Part shown: piece by piece, positions 1 through 8,603 of the stretch
How the letters are laid out: each line of letters opens with the position of its first letter
How positions within the stretch are numbered: position 1 is the stretch's first letter
Origin: Ruthenibacterium sp.
GTDB lineage: Bacteria > Bacillota > Clostridia > Oscillospirales > Ruminococcaceae
Assembly: GCA_020025235.1 (NCBI GenBank)
Contig: JAHHSL010000009.1
Span: 1 to 49,164 of the forward strand
Reading direction: 5' to 3'
DNA: 49,164 bases
The notes under the pieces: model-generated
The model's database searches: none
Told to the model about the DNA's origin: nothing
Seen by the model: the letters and a program-made list of their open reading frames with translations, nothing else
Made by a program: the position numbers and the translations under genes

Positions 1-3
1 GAA

Positions 4-546
4 ATGTTTTACAATGCACAAAAGGAAGTTGATATTCCGCAGAATAGCAATTTGGTATGTGAGGGAAAATTTTATCTTTGGAAGGAAAACAATTCGATCA
101 AAATGTTTGCGGCAACGTGGGAATCGGAATTCTTCAAACTAAGAACGATTCCGATTTCTAATATAATTTTCTATTCACGCGAAGGAGAAATGTATACAGA
201 AACCAATGGATATGGTGGGGGTTCAACCTATTCTATGATCAATGGATGGAATGGGAAAATTGATCCTACTGTTATTACTACAGAATTAAAAGATAATCGG
301 AAAACAGTTTTACTGTACAGGGAAAACAATAAGGATTATTCTTTGGAATTGGGATATGCGGATTATTTGGTGCTCAAAAAACTTATACCGGAAAAGGATA
401 TGATCGTTGTATCAAATACGAAAACAGAAAAACGGGCAGAAGGCTTAGATGACAAGCTGAAAATCTTAAAGGATTTGTACGAACAGGAACTTATATCAAA
501 AGAAGAGTTTGAAACAAAAAAGAAAAAATTATTGCAGGAGTTTTGA
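4..546 (+). CDS. SHOCT-domain protein of unknown function (5' end uncertain)
   Basis: Function not recognised. The 180-residue product has no signal peptide or membrane segment. The last ~35 residues (DDKLKILKDLYEQELISKEE and on to the end) are a SHOCT domain, a short helical module often found at the C-terminus of bacterial proteins and thought to mediate oligomerisation. The body is mixed and polar, with a glycine/serine-rich patch (YGGGSTYS) near residue 71. The gene is clearly more AT-rich and uses different codons (aaa, gaa, att, tta) from the GC-rich genes to its right, which suggests recent acquisition. The ATG at 4 is nearly at the window edge and the frame is open to base 1, so the true start may lie outside. 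No ribosome binding site can be checked. Confidence 0.7.
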   Translation: MFYNAQKEVDIPQNSNLVCEGKFYLWKENNSIKMFAATWESEFFKLRTIPISNIIFYSREGEMYTETNGYGGGSTYSMINGWNGKIDPTVITTELKDNRKTVLLYRENNKDYSLELGYADYLVLKKLIPEKDMIVVSNTKTEKRAEGLDDKLKILKDLYEQELISKEEFETKKKKLLQEF

Positions 547-588
547 GTTTAGAAAAATCAATTCAAAAATCTGACATCTTCAATTAAG

Positions 589-661
589 AAAAACGCCTGT
601 CAAAACTTACAGTCTGTATGATTTTTAATACAGTCAGTGTGATGTGTACACAGACGTTTTT
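589..661 (+). terminator. nested hairpin, probable terminator of the SHOCT gene
   Basis: Outer arms AAAAACG(c)CTGT (589-600) and ACAG(a)CGTTTTT (650-661) pair with one mismatch. An inner hairpin (CTGTAT and ATACAG around 614-632) sits between them. The right arm ends in a T run, as in an intrinsic terminator, but the structure is larger than usual and could also be a small structured RNA. Confidence 0.45.
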
Positions 662-677
662 GAAGAGCAAATATAAC

Positions 678-731
678 AAAAGAGACCTTTATCTTACAGA
701 AAGAAAACTGTATGAAAAAGGTCTCTTTTTT
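678..731 (+). terminator. intrinsic terminator with long loop
   Basis: AAAAGAGACCTTT (678-690) is perfectly complementary to AAAGGTCTCTTTT (717-729), followed by more T. The 26-nt loop holds a small ACAG/CTGT inner hairpin. Its A and T flanks would allow it to work in both directions. Confidence 0.6.
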
Positions 732-745
732 CTATGCCTTTTGTG

Positions 746-754
746 TGATATACT
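746..754 (+). promoter_or_regulatory. extended -10 promoter for cca-ispDF
   Basis: TG-A-TATACT at 746-754 is an extended -10 element 34 nt before the cca start. The region at -35 is only T-rich (726-731). The 10-mer TGATATACTG recurs exactly in front of cdaA. Confidence 0.5.
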
Positions 755-787
755 GTACACAGAACCCGAATGAAGGAAGTGGCACAT

Positions 788-2047
788 GTGGAAGTATGCA
801 TCATGCTGCCCGCAGCTGTCCGGAAAATACTCAGCATGCTGCGGCAGCGGGGACATTCCGCCTTTGTGGTCGGCGGATGTGTGCGCGACTGCCTTTCCGG
901 CCGGGTGCCGAACGACTGGGACATATGCACTTCGGCGCGCCCGGGCGAAATCAAAGCGGTGTTTGCCGGGTGCAGCTTGGAAGCAGCCGGTTCGCGCCAC
1001 GGAACCGTTGCCGTCACGGTGGATCACATGGTCTGCGAGGTGACGACCTTCCGCGTGGAAAGCGGCTATTCGGACCACCGGCATCCGGATCAGGTGCGGT
1101 TTGTGCGCAGCATTTTCCGTGATCTGGAACGGCGCGATTTCACGATAAACGCCATGGCCTATTCGCCGGAATACGGGCTTGTCGATCCGTTCGGCGGGGC
1201 GCAGGATCTGGCAGACCGCCGCCTGCGCTGCGTGGGCGAGCCCGCCCGCCGATTTTCGGAGGATGCGCTGCGCATCCTGCGCATGCTGCGTTTCTGCGCC
1301 GCACTGGGCGTACAGGCAGAACCGAAAACAGCAGCGGCGGCAGCCGTACAGTGCCGCTTTCTGCAAAAGGTTTCAGTCGAGCGCATGCGACCGGAATTTT
1401 GCCGGATGCTGTGCGGAAAATACGCGGGGGATGTGCTCTGCCGCTATCGAACGGAGCTGGAAGCGCTGTTCGCAGGGCTTGTTTCGGTTCCGGATGAAGC
1501 GTGGAAATGCACGGCACAGGCGGTGGAACACGCGCCGCAGGAACTGGCCGTGCGCATGGCGCTTTTATGCGGCGTGCTGGATGCGCAGGAGGTGACGGCT
1601 TTCTGCCCCGACGGGGAAATTGCCCGCACGGTGCGGCAGGCGTCGCAGTATGCGGATGTGCCGCTGCAGGCTCTGCCCGGCGCGGTGCGCGGCTTATTGA
1701 ACCGCATCGGGCCGCAGGTACTGGACATTGTGGCAAAGATGCGTCTGGCCGTCGCGCAGGCGCAGAATGACGCCGTCCTTGCCGAGCAGACGCAGGCGTT
1801 TATGCGCAGCATGGAAAAAGTGCTGCGGGAAGGCGGATGTTACAGCCGCAGCATGCTGGCGGTGAACGGAAACGATGCGATCGAAGCCGGGATCCCGGCG
1901 GGCGCAGCGGTGGGCCAAGCATTGGAGCAGCTGCTTTGCGAGGTGATCCGCGGCACGCTGCCGAATGACCGCAGCGAACTTTTGAAACAGCTTCGGCTGC
2001 GGGCAAAACCGACAGCCGGACGATTTGAGCAGGCAGCGCTTTTCTGA
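788..2047 (+). CDS. cca: CCA tRNA nucleotidyltransferase
   Basis: Adds or repairs the 3'-CCA end of tRNAs from CTP and ATP. This is a class II nucleotidyltransferase: GGCVRD (residues ~29-34), the metal-binding pair in DWDICT (D43 and D45) and RRDFTINAM (~115-123) are the head-domain signatures. The C-terminus has the tRNA-arm motif around AVNGNDAIEAGIPAG and ends LLKQLR. Length is 419 residues, normal for the Firmicutes form; no HD phosphohydrolase domain is evident. The frame is open from ATG 770, but GTG 788 has AAGGAAG (773-779) at 8 nt and gives the family-like N-terminus MEVCIMLPAAV; ATG 803 is another option. ispDF follows after 40 nt, probably in the same transcript. Confidence 0.9.
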   Translation: MEVCIMLPAAVRKILSMLRQRGHSAFVVGGCVRDCLSGRVPNDWDICTSARPGEIKAVFAGCSLEAAGSRHGTVAVTVDHMVCEVTTFRVESGYSDHRHPDQVRFVRSIFRDLERRDFTINAMAYSPEYGLVDPFGGAQDLADRRLRCVGEPARRFSEDALRILRMLRFCAALGVQAEPKTAAAAAVQCRFLQKVSVERMRPEFCRMLCGKYAGDVLCRYRTELEALFAGLVSVPDEAWKCTAQAVEHAPQELAVRMALLCGVLDAQEVTAFCPDGEIARTVRQASQYADVPLQALPGAVRGLLNRIGPQVLDIVAKMRLAVAQAQNDAVLAEQTQAFMRSMEKVLREGGCYSRSMLAVNGNDAIEAGIPAGAAVGQALEQLLCEVIRGTLPNDRSELLKQLRLRAKPTAGRFEQAALF

Positions 2048-2087
2048 CGGCGCACTGCGTATTACAGACAGAAGAGAGGGCATATTC

Positions 2088-3218
2088 ATGCTTGAGGGAA
2101 AATCCGCAGCCGCCGTGATCGTCGCGGCCGGTGCGTCGCGCCGTATGGGATTCGACAAGCTTTCGTTTTTACTGGAAAGCGGCACGGTACTGGAAACCAG
2201 TGTGTCCGCTTTTGACGCGCACCCGTGGATCGATTCCATTGTGATCGTGGCGGGGAAAAACAAAGAGGCGGCACAGGCTGCCGCAAACCGCTGTACAAAG
2301 CCTGTACAGGTGGTGGAGGGCGGCGCAACGCGCGTGGAAAGCGTGCGTGCAGGCCTTTGCGCGGTGGACGCCGACCTTGTGGCGATCCATGACGCCGCGC
2401 GCCCGTTCGTGACGCAGCAGGTGATCTGCGATGCGCTGCATGCGGCACTGGAAACCGGAGCGGCCGCACCGGCGGTCCCGGTGAAGGATACGATCAAATC
2501 GGCCGAGGATGGCCGTGTCACCGCAACGCCGCCGCGCCATACGCTGTTTGCCGTGCAGACGCCGCAGTGCTTTTGCACGCAGCTGTACCGCAAGGCGCTT
2601 TCCATGGTGCAGGCGGACGACGTGACGGATGACTGCTCCGTACTGGAGCTTGCCGGTTTTCCGGTAAAGCTGACGCAGGGAGATTACGCAAACTACAAAA
2701 TCACAACGCGGGAGGATCTGCCCGCAGAAAAGAGGGAAAAAGCAATGAGGATCGGACATGGATACGATGTGCACCGTCTGGTGGAAGGCCGCGCGCTGAT
2801 TCTGGGCGGCGTGGAAATCCCGTACGAGAAGGGGCTTTTGGGCCATTCGGATGCGGATGTGCTGACACACGCGGTTATGGATTCGCTTCTGGGCGCGGCG
2901 GCGCTGGGCGATATCGGCAAGCTTTTCCCGGATAACGACCCGGCCTACAAAGGGGCGGACAGCATCGGGCTGCTGCGGGAAGTGTCGCGCGTGCTGACGG
3001 AAAACGGATACCGACCGGGCAATCTGGACGCCACGATCCTGTGTCAGGCGCCCAAGCTTGCGCCGCATATCCCCCTGATGCGGGAAAAAATTGCAGCGGC
3101 CCTGGGTATGGACGCAGCGGATGTTTCCGTCAAAGCGACAACGGAGGAAAAGCTGGGCTTCACCGGAAGCGGCGAAGGCATCGCCGCACACTGCGTCTGT
3201 CTTTTGGAACGGGTGTAA
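2088..3218 (+). CDS. ispDF: bifunctional IspD/IspF (MEP cytidylyltransferase / MECDP synthase)
   Basis: Catalyses two steps of the MEP isoprenoid pathway: MEP + CTP to CDP-ME (IspD), and CDP-ME phosphate to MEcPP (IspF). Residues 1 to ~218 are IspD, with the nucleotide loop AAGASRRMG (13-21) and HDAARPFV. Residues ~220-376 are a complete IspF, with the metal site in GYDVH (225-229) and HSDADVLTHAVMD. The two halves are in one uninterrupted frame with almost no linker (LPAEKREKAM). The start at ATG 2088 follows AGAGAGGG (2073-2080). The frame is open upstream into cca, but that part is not family-like. IspDF fusions are known in alpha- and epsilonproteobacteria; in Firmicutes the two are usually separate genes. 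The intervening IspE activity is not in the window. Confidence 0.92.
   Translation: MLEGKSAAAVIVAAGASRRMGFDKLSFLLESGTVLETSVSAFDAHPWIDSIVIVAGKNKEAAQAAANRCTKPVQVVEGGATRVESVRAGLCAVDADLVAIHDAARPFVTQQVICDALHAALETGAAAPAVPVKDTIKSAEDGRVTATPPRHTLFAVQTPQCFCTQLYRKALSMVQADDVTDDCSVLELAGFPVKLTQGDYANYKITTREDLPAEKREKAMRIGHGYDVHRLVEGRALILGGVEIPYEKGLLGHSDADVLTHAVMDSLLGAAALGDIGKLFPDNDPAYKGADSIGLLREVSRVLTENGYRPGNLDATILCQAPKLAPHIPLMREKIAAALGMDAADVSVKATTEEKLGFTGSGEGIAAHCVCLLERV
2731..2747 (+). promoter_or_regulatory. internal ribosome binding site before the IspF half
   Basis: AGAGGG (2731-2736) lies 8 nt before an in-frame ATG (2745-2747) at exactly the normal N-terminus of IspF (MRIGHGYDVH). The site could give a free IspF of about 157 residues as well as the fusion. 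Confidence 0.5.
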
Positions 3219-3262
3219 GCCGGGATGCGGCTGTGTAAAAAAACAGTGAAAATCTTGGGAAC

Positions 3263-3293
3263 AGGGTGCTTTTCTCAAGCAAAACCCTTTTTC
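3263..3293 (+). terminator. probable terminator after ispDF
   Basis: AGGGT/ACCCT and GCTT/AAGC arms form a bulged hairpin at 3263-3288, followed by a T run. It separates the cca-ispDF unit from cdaA. Confidence 0.45.
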
Positions 3294-3316
3294 AAAACGC
3301 GTATTTATGATATACT
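3289..3316 (+). promoter_or_regulatory. promoter of the cdaA operon
   Basis: TATACT (3311-3316) preceded by TGA gives an extended -10. TTTTCA (3289-3294) is a weak -35 at 16 nt. The 10-mer TGATATACTG (3308-3317) is identical to the one in front of cca. Confidence 0.5.
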
Positions 3317-3419
3317 GAACTTTAGCTGATTTCGTGAAAAGTGTGTGACAGCACGCAGAATGAACAGTCGGCACAGCCGCGGGCCGGATATCGGGAAACG
3401 GCAGACAGGAGGGCGGAAC

Positions 3420-4301
3420 GTGACGGAACAAATCCAATCCATGTGGTACGGTTTCTTATTGAATATCAAAAGCAACTGCAACCCGATCGTGGATATCCTT
3501 GATATCCTTTTTGTTACATTTATTATTTATGAGGCGATCACCCTTGTGCGGCAGACGCGCACTGCGCAGCTGGCAAAGGGCATCATTGCGGTGCTTTTGG
3601 CCTATGTGGTGGCAAACCTTGTGGGGATGCGCACGCTTACCTGGCTCATCAACAGCATTATGAGCTTCGGCATCCTGGCGCTGGTGGTCGTGTTCCAGCC
3701 GGAACTGCGCCGCGCACTGGAGCAGGTGGGCCGCACCAGCTTTTTCGGAATGCAGATCTTCAAGGGGAAAAGCGACCTGTCGGATCTGCGTGCAAAATGG
3801 CAGAGCGCGATCGTTGCCGTATGTGACGCAGCCGAGCAAATGGCAGAAACGCGCACCGGCGCGCTTATGGTCCTGGAACGCCGCACCAATCTTTCCGAAA
3901 TCATCAAGACCGGCACGGTGCTGAACGCAGACATCACGCCGGAAATGCTCGGCACGATCTTTTACGAGGGCACGCCGCTGCATGACGGCGCCGTTGTGGT
4001 GCGCGATGGCCGCATTGAAGCGGCCGGCTGCTTCCTTCCGCTTTCCAACAACCTTGAAATCGGCAAGGATATGGGCACGCGCCACCGCGCAGCCCTTGGC
4101 ATGAGCGAAAACTCCGATGCGGTTGTCGTGGTGGTCAGCGAGGAAACCGGCATCATTTCACTTGCGAAAAACGGCATCCTGATCCGCCGGCTGGATCGGC
4201 AGAATCTGTTCAATCTGCTGGAAAGCGATATGGTGCCGCCGGAAGTAGAAGAGAAAAAACATTCGTTCTGGAGGAAAAAGAATGAAAAACAGCACGAATA
4301 A
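3420..4301 (+). CDS. cdaA: diadenylate cyclase CdaA
   Basis: Membrane enzyme that condenses two ATP into c-di-AMP, the second messenger controlling potassium, osmotic and cell-wall homeostasis in Firmicutes. There are three N-terminal membrane segments (about residues 22-42, 53-68 and 74-92), then a DAC domain with the catalytic LHDGAVV motif (D189-G190-A191) and the ATP-binding RHR (221-223, in GTRHRAALG). At 293 residues it is slightly longer than the usual ~275. The GTG start at 3420 has AGGAGGG (3407-3413) at 6 nt; the longer frame from 3345 lacks family similarity. cdaR overlaps the 3' end by 20 nt, the usual arrangement. glmM, which commonly completes this operon, is not in the window. 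Confidence 0.95.
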   Translation: MTEQIQSMWYGFLLNIKSNCNPIVDILDILFVTFIIYEAITLVRQTRTAQLAKGIIAVLLAYVVANLVGMRTLTWLINSIMSFGILALVVVFQPELRRALEQVGRTSFFGMQIFKGKSDLSDLRAKWQSAIVAVCDAAEQMAETRTGALMVLERRTNLSEIIKTGTVLNADITPEMLGTIFYEGTPLHDGAVVVRDGRIEAAGCFLPLSNNLEIGKDMGTRHRAALGMSENSDAVVVVVSEETGIISLAKNGILIRRLDRQNLFNLLESDMVPPEVEEKKHSFWRKKNEKQHE

Positions 4302-5616
4302 GGCAGTGCCCGGCTCCGGACAGAAAGAACCGGGAACGGTGCAGGCCGGCGTATTTGAACGACTGTTTTCAAGACGCTGGTTTTCTATGACGATTTCGGC
4401 TGTGCTGGCCGTGCTTTTGTGGCTTGTGGTCATTTCGCAGGAACCGACACAGACGAAAACGATCACCATACCGGGTGTTACGTTCGATTACAATTCGGCG
4501 CTTTACACGGGCGCATCGCTTGATATCGTCGATTACGAGGATATCAAGGTCAACGTCGTGATCTCGGGCGACAGCAGCGCCATTCAGCAGGCCGATACGC
4601 CGGATATCATCGTATATCCCGATTACACCGATGTTTCGCGCTCCGGCACACCGGGCGAATATTCGCTGCGGCTGCTGGCGCGCAGAGCGGATTCGGCTTT
4701 GACAAAATTTGATATCGATTCAATTTCGCCCTCCTACGTCAAGGTGACGTTCGCGAAGATCGAAACCAAGAAGTTCGCCGTGGAAGTGGATGCGCAGGTG
4801 GACCCGGCTGAAAACTATTATCTGGGCGAAAAGGTCGTTTCGCCTGCTGAAGTGACGCTGCGCGGGCCGGAAAATGAACTCAAACAGGTGGCGCGCGTTG
4901 CGGCGCGGGTCATCAGCGAGGAAAAGCGCGACCGCACGATGCTGGACAGCGCACGTCTGATGCTGCTGGACAGCGACGGCAATGAGATCAAAAATTCGTC
5001 GATCACGATTCTGGAAGGCGAACAGGTGGAAGTTACGATCCCGGTGCTGAAGGTCAAGACCGTTCCGCTGGTGTTTGAATTCAGCAACATCCCCTCGGGC
5101 TATGATCCTGCGGCGCTGAAGGCAACGATTACTCCCGCCACGATCCGCATTGCGGGACCGGCGGATAAGATCGATACGATCGAAAACGTGAACGCGGGCT
5201 TCATCAACCTGCCGCGCATCCAGCTTGGGCGCACCGAAGCGCTGCGCATCCAGCTGAACGAGGGCATCGTGAACGTTGACAACGTGCAGGATGCGACGGT
5301 TTCGTTCGATACAAGCGGATACGGCGAACCGCGGTCGATCGCGGTGAATGATATCCGCGTGGTGAACGCACCGGCGGGTGTGGATGTAAAGGCCATTACC
5401 GAAAGCCTGAACAACGTTTTACTGGTCGGCCTTGCGGAAGAACTGGATGGCATTGCGCCGCAGGATGTCATTGCAATGGTGGATGCTTCGGCGCAGAATA
5501 TCACAGTTAAAGGAAGCGGTCAGCAGCAGTTCAGTGCACAGATCGTTGTGACGGGTAGCAAGACGGTATTCGCCACGGGGTCCTATCCGGTGCTGTGTGA
5601 CATTACGGTGAAATAA
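4282..5616 (+). CDS. cdaR: CdaA regulatory protein CdaR (YbbR repeats)
   Basis: Membrane-anchored extracytoplasmic protein that binds CdaA and modulates c-di-AMP synthesis. After a basic N-terminus there is one membrane anchor (residues ~36-52, MTISAVLAVLLWLVVIS). The rest is beta-rich YbbR-type repeats, each carrying a short V-x-V-x-G or LRGP-like strand motif (for example VTLRGPENEL and ITVKGSG). Length (444 residues) fits three or four repeats. The start at 4282 follows GGAGG (4270-4274) and lies inside the end of cdaA, implying translational coupling. The stop overlaps the next start by one base (TAATG). Confidence 0.88.
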   Translation: MKNSTNKAVPGSGQKEPGTVQAGVFERLFSRRWFSMTISAVLAVLLWLVVISQEPTQTKTITIPGVTFDYNSALYTGASLDIVDYEDIKVNVVISGDSSAIQQADTPDIIVYPDYTDVSRSGTPGEYSLRLLARRADSALTKFDIDSISPSYVKVTFAKIETKKFAVEVDAQVDPAENYYLGEKVVSPAEVTLRGPENELKQVARVAARVISEEKRDRTMLDSARLMLLDSDGNEIKNSSITILEGEQVEVTIPVLKVKTVPLVFEFSNIPSGYDPAALKATITPATIRIAGPADKIDTIENVNAGFINLPRIQLGRTEALRIQLNEGIVNVDNVQDATVSFDTSGYGEPRSIAVNDIRVVNAPAGVDVKAITESLNNVLLVGLAEELDGIAPQDVIAMVDASAQNITVKGSGQQQFSAQIVVTGSKTVFATGSYPVLCDITVK

Positions 5617-7214
5617 TGCTTTTAGTCAGAGATATCCGCCTGCCCCTTTCGGCAGGCGAACAGGAAGCCGTGGCGGCAGCCCTGAAAAAAACAGGGCTGC
5701 CGCGCAGCGGCATTGCAAAATCGGGCATTGCAAAGCTTTCGGTCGATGCAAGACACGGCCGCCCGAATCTTGTGTATACGGTTGCGCTGGAGCTTGCGGA
5801 AAAGGGTGCAGAGCGTTCGTTTGAACACTTTGCGCCCTATGTTTCAATAGCGGCACCTGTGGATTTTAAGGTGCAGAACGGCACGCAGCACCTGGCGCAC
5901 CCGCCGGTGGTCTGCGGGCTTGGGCCTGCGGGGCTGTTCGCCGCACTGCTGCTGGCGCGGCAGGGCTTCTGCCCTGTGGTGCTTGAACGCGGGCCTGCCA
6001 TGGAAGAACGCACGCGCTGCGTGGAACAGTTCAACAAGACCGGCGTTCTGAATGAAAATGCGAACATCCAGTTCGGAGAGGGCGGCGCGGGCACGTTTTC
6101 GGACGGAAAGCTGACCACGCGCATCAGCGACCCGCTGTGCGCCTTTGTTACCAAAACGCTTTTGCAGCACGGCGCGCCGGAGGATATTGCCTACAAGCAG
6201 CGCCCGCACATCGGAACAGACGAACTGCGCGGGGTGATCACGTCGATCCGCAGGGAAATCGAATCGCTCGGCGGGCGCGTGTGCTTCAATACGCCGCTTA
6301 CCGGGCTTTCGATCGAAAACGGTGTGCTGCGCGGCGTGAAAACGCCGGACGGGGAGATCCCGTGCGAAGCGCTGGTGCTTGCACCGGGACATTCCGCGCG
6401 CGATACCTTTGAAATGCTGGGCGATGCAGGCTTTGAACTGCATGCAAAATCCTTTTCCGTCGGCTTTCGTGCCGAGCATCTGCAGTCGAAGATCGAACGG
6501 AGCCTGTACCATGATGCGGCGGGGCATCCGGCGCTGGTGCGCGGGGAATATCAGCTTTCGCACCATGTGGGCAGCCGGTGCGTGTATACGTTCTGCATGT
6601 GCCCCGGCGGCAGTGTGGTCGCGGCGGCAAGCGAGACGGGACGCGCCGTGACGAACGGCATGAGCCTGCACGCGCGCGACGGCAGGAACGCAAACGCTGC
6701 GGTGGTCGTCAGCGTGAATGAAAACGATTTCGGCGGCGATGCGCGCAAAGCGATCGCATTCCAGCGCGAACTGGAGGAAAAAGCCTACCGCGCAGGCGGC
6801 GGCGGATATGCCGCCCCGGCGGAAAACGTGCAGAGTTTTCTGCGCGGGGAAGGGCGGCTGCACATTTCGCAGGTGGAGCCTACCTATCCGCGCGGCGTCA
6901 CGGCGTATGATCTGGGCAGTCTGCTGCCGGAGGAATTGACTTCGGCACTGCGCACGGGGCTTTCGGCATTTGAACGCAGGCTTTCGGGCTACACTGCGCC
7001 CGAGGCCGTGCTGACGGGACTGGAAACGCGCACATCCAGTCCGGTTCGTCTGCGCCGGAACGAGACCGGCGAAAGCACGGATGTGGAAGGTGTGTGGCCC
7101 TGCGGTGAAGGCCCGGGCTATGCAGGGGGCATCATGTCTGCTGCCGTGGACGGGCTGCGGTGTGCATCGAGGATCGCCGGACGGTATTCGCCGGACGGCA
7201 CGGGGAGAGAGTAA
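5616..7214 (+). CDS. NAD(P)/FAD-dependent oxidoreductase (COG2509-like)
   Basis: Predicted cytoplasmic flavoprotein of unknown substrate. An N-terminal ~95-residue domain precedes a Rossmann FAD site (GLGPAG, residues 101-106, then LERG). The middle holds the conserved ENANIQFGEGGAGTFSDGKL stretch typical of this family, and the C-terminus has the FAD-closing motif CGEGPGYAGGI followed by SAAVDGL. Length of 532 residues is normal. Start ATG 5616 overlaps the cdaR stop by one base, so it is translationally coupled. The N-terminal repeat SGIAKSGIAKLS looks like a local duplication. Members of this family often sit near cdaA-cdaR in Clostridia, but their role is unproven. Confidence 0.85.
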   Translation: MLLVRDIRLPLSAGEQEAVAAALKKTGLPRSGIAKSGIAKLSVDARHGRPNLVYTVALELAEKGAERSFEHFAPYVSIAAPVDFKVQNGTQHLAHPPVVCGLGPAGLFAALLLARQGFCPVVLERGPAMEERTRCVEQFNKTGVLNENANIQFGEGGAGTFSDGKLTTRISDPLCAFVTKTLLQHGAPEDIAYKQRPHIGTDELRGVITSIRREIESLGGRVCFNTPLTGLSIENGVLRGVKTPDGEIPCEALVLAPGHSARDTFEMLGDAGFELHAKSFSVGFRAEHLQSKIERSLYHDAAGHPALVRGEYQLSHHVGSRCVYTFCMCPGGSVVAAASETGRAVTNGMSLHARDGRNANAAVVVSVNENDFGGDARKAIAFQRELEEKAYRAGGGGYAAPAENVQSFLRGEGRLHISQVEPTYPRGVTAYDLGSLLPEELTSALRTGLSAFERRLSGYTAPEAVLTGLETRTSSPVRLRRNETGESTDVEGVWPCGEGPGYAGGIMSAAVDGLRCASRIAGRYSPDGTGRE

Positions 7215-7269
7215 TTCTTTACAGGTACGGTTTTGCGGAATGGGCAGGCCGGGAAGAGGTTGATTTCCA

Positions 7270-8568
7270 ATGGGGACATTTATATTTTTTATCATCTTTT
7301 TTGCGGTGATCCTTCCGCGTCTGCGCGGGGAACAGGGCGGGAAAAAGACGTTCTACACATATACTCCGCCGCGTAAGGAATACGGTGCAAAGTCGTTTTA
7401 TGACCGCAAGAACCGCGCAGAGGAATACACCTATGAACAGGAAGCCGCAGATATTCAGGACATGAAGCCCGCGCATAAGCACGGAGAAAAAAAGCCGAAA
7501 GACCCGCTTCAGAAAAAGATGGTGCAGACGCTGCTGGCAATCATCGGCGGTGCAGTCGGTGCGGGGCTGCTGGGCACAATGGCCCTGAGCGCGATAGGCG
7601 AAGTGATCTGGACGCTGACGAACGGGTATTTCTTTCCCGATGATTTTGTGCTTCCCGTGCTGTTCAGCGTGGGCACCTTCGGCTGCTGCAAGATCGTAAA
7701 AAACGGGTTTCAGGCGTGGAACCGCATCAAGCTGTTCCGCCTGTACAATGCCATTATCGGCGATCAGAAGGTGTGCCCTGTTTCGGATATTGCAAGATCG
7801 AGCGGACGCAAAAAGAACGAAGTGCTGCGCGATATGAACGACATGGTGCGCCGCGGCTATTTCCCGAAGGGCTTTGTGGACGAAGACACCATGAATTATT
7901 ATGCTGATAACGAATCGTGGCGTGAAATGCATCCGGATCGCGCAAAGAAAGAGGACGAGCCGATCCGCAAACCCCGAAAGAGAAGAAAGCCGGCGGCCAA
8001 AAAGACGGACGCCGCAAAGAAAGAGACGGAAACCAATACCGCCGACAAGGAAAAAACCGAACCGGAAGGCGAGACTTCCGCCGTGGAGAAGTATCTGGAA
8101 AATCTGGATAAGCAGATCACACAGATCAAGCAGCCGGAGATCCACACAAAGGCAAAGCGTCTGTACGAACATTCCTGCGACATCCTGGCGTGGGTGCAGC
8201 TGCATCCGGAATGTGCCGAGGATGTGCGCCGGTTCTGCAGCTACTATCTGCCGACGGCGACAAAGCTGCTGAGCACTTATAACGAGGTTGCCCCGCATGC
8301 GGACGAAAGCCGCGTGGCGGCAAGCATCCAGGACGAGGTTTCTCATGTTCTGGATACGATGATCGAAGCATTCCGCGGGCTTATGGATAATCTGCTGCAG
8401 AATACCGCAGTGGATATGCAGGCGGAGATTTCGGCGCTGGAAACCGTGCTTTCGCAGGAAGGGCTTGTGGAAAACGGCTTTTCCATGCCGCAGTCTGCCG
8501 CACCGGAACTGAAGCTGCAGCCCGGCGCATCGGAAGAACCCGAAGCATCTGAAACAACAGTGCACTGA
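7270..8568 (+). CDS. XpaC-like membrane protein with a winged-helix-like region
   Basis: Function unknown. The 432-residue product starts with a hydrophobic segment (3-15), then has a polar stretch and two likely membrane helices (~85-107 and ~124-142). Residues ~150-210 (SDIARSSGRKKNEVLRDMND and flanks) read like a winged-helix module. A Lys/Glu/Pro-rich low-complexity linker (~230-275) leads into a C-terminal helical domain resembling the XpaC family (named after 5-bromo-4-chloroindolyl phosphate hydrolysis). XpaC proteins usually pair with the toxic-anion-resistance protein TelA, which is not seen here. AGAGGT (7255-7260) is 9 nt before ATG 7270. It lies between the FAD enzyme and recJ in the same direction. 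Confidence 0.7.
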   Translation: MGTFIFFIIFFAVILPRLRGEQGGKKTFYTYTPPRKEYGAKSFYDRKNRAEEYTYEQEAADIQDMKPAHKHGEKKPKDPLQKKMVQTLLAIIGGAVGAGLLGTMALSAIGEVIWTLTNGYFFPDDFVLPVLFSVGTFGCCKIVKNGFQAWNRIKLFRLYNAIIGDQKVCPVSDIARSSGRKKNEVLRDMNDMVRRGYFPKGFVDEDTMNYYADNESWREMHPDRAKKEDEPIRKPRKRRKPAAKKTDAAKKETETNTADKEKTEPEGETSAVEKYLENLDKQITQIKQPEIHTKAKRLYEHSCDILAWVQLHPECAEDVRRFCSYYLPTATKLLSTYNEVAPHADESRVAASIQDEVSHVLDTMIEAFRGLMDNLLQNTAVDMQAEISALETVLSQEGLVENGFSMPQSAAPELKLQPGASEEPEASETTVH

Positions 8569-8603
8569 TTGAAAAGAACAAAAGCAAAAAAGGAGAACGG
8601 TTC

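Noticed and set aside
2169..3437. 422-codon minus-strand frame across ispDF
   Set aside because: Antisense shadow of conserved IspD and IspF; the product is compositionally odd (Arg, His, Cys rich).
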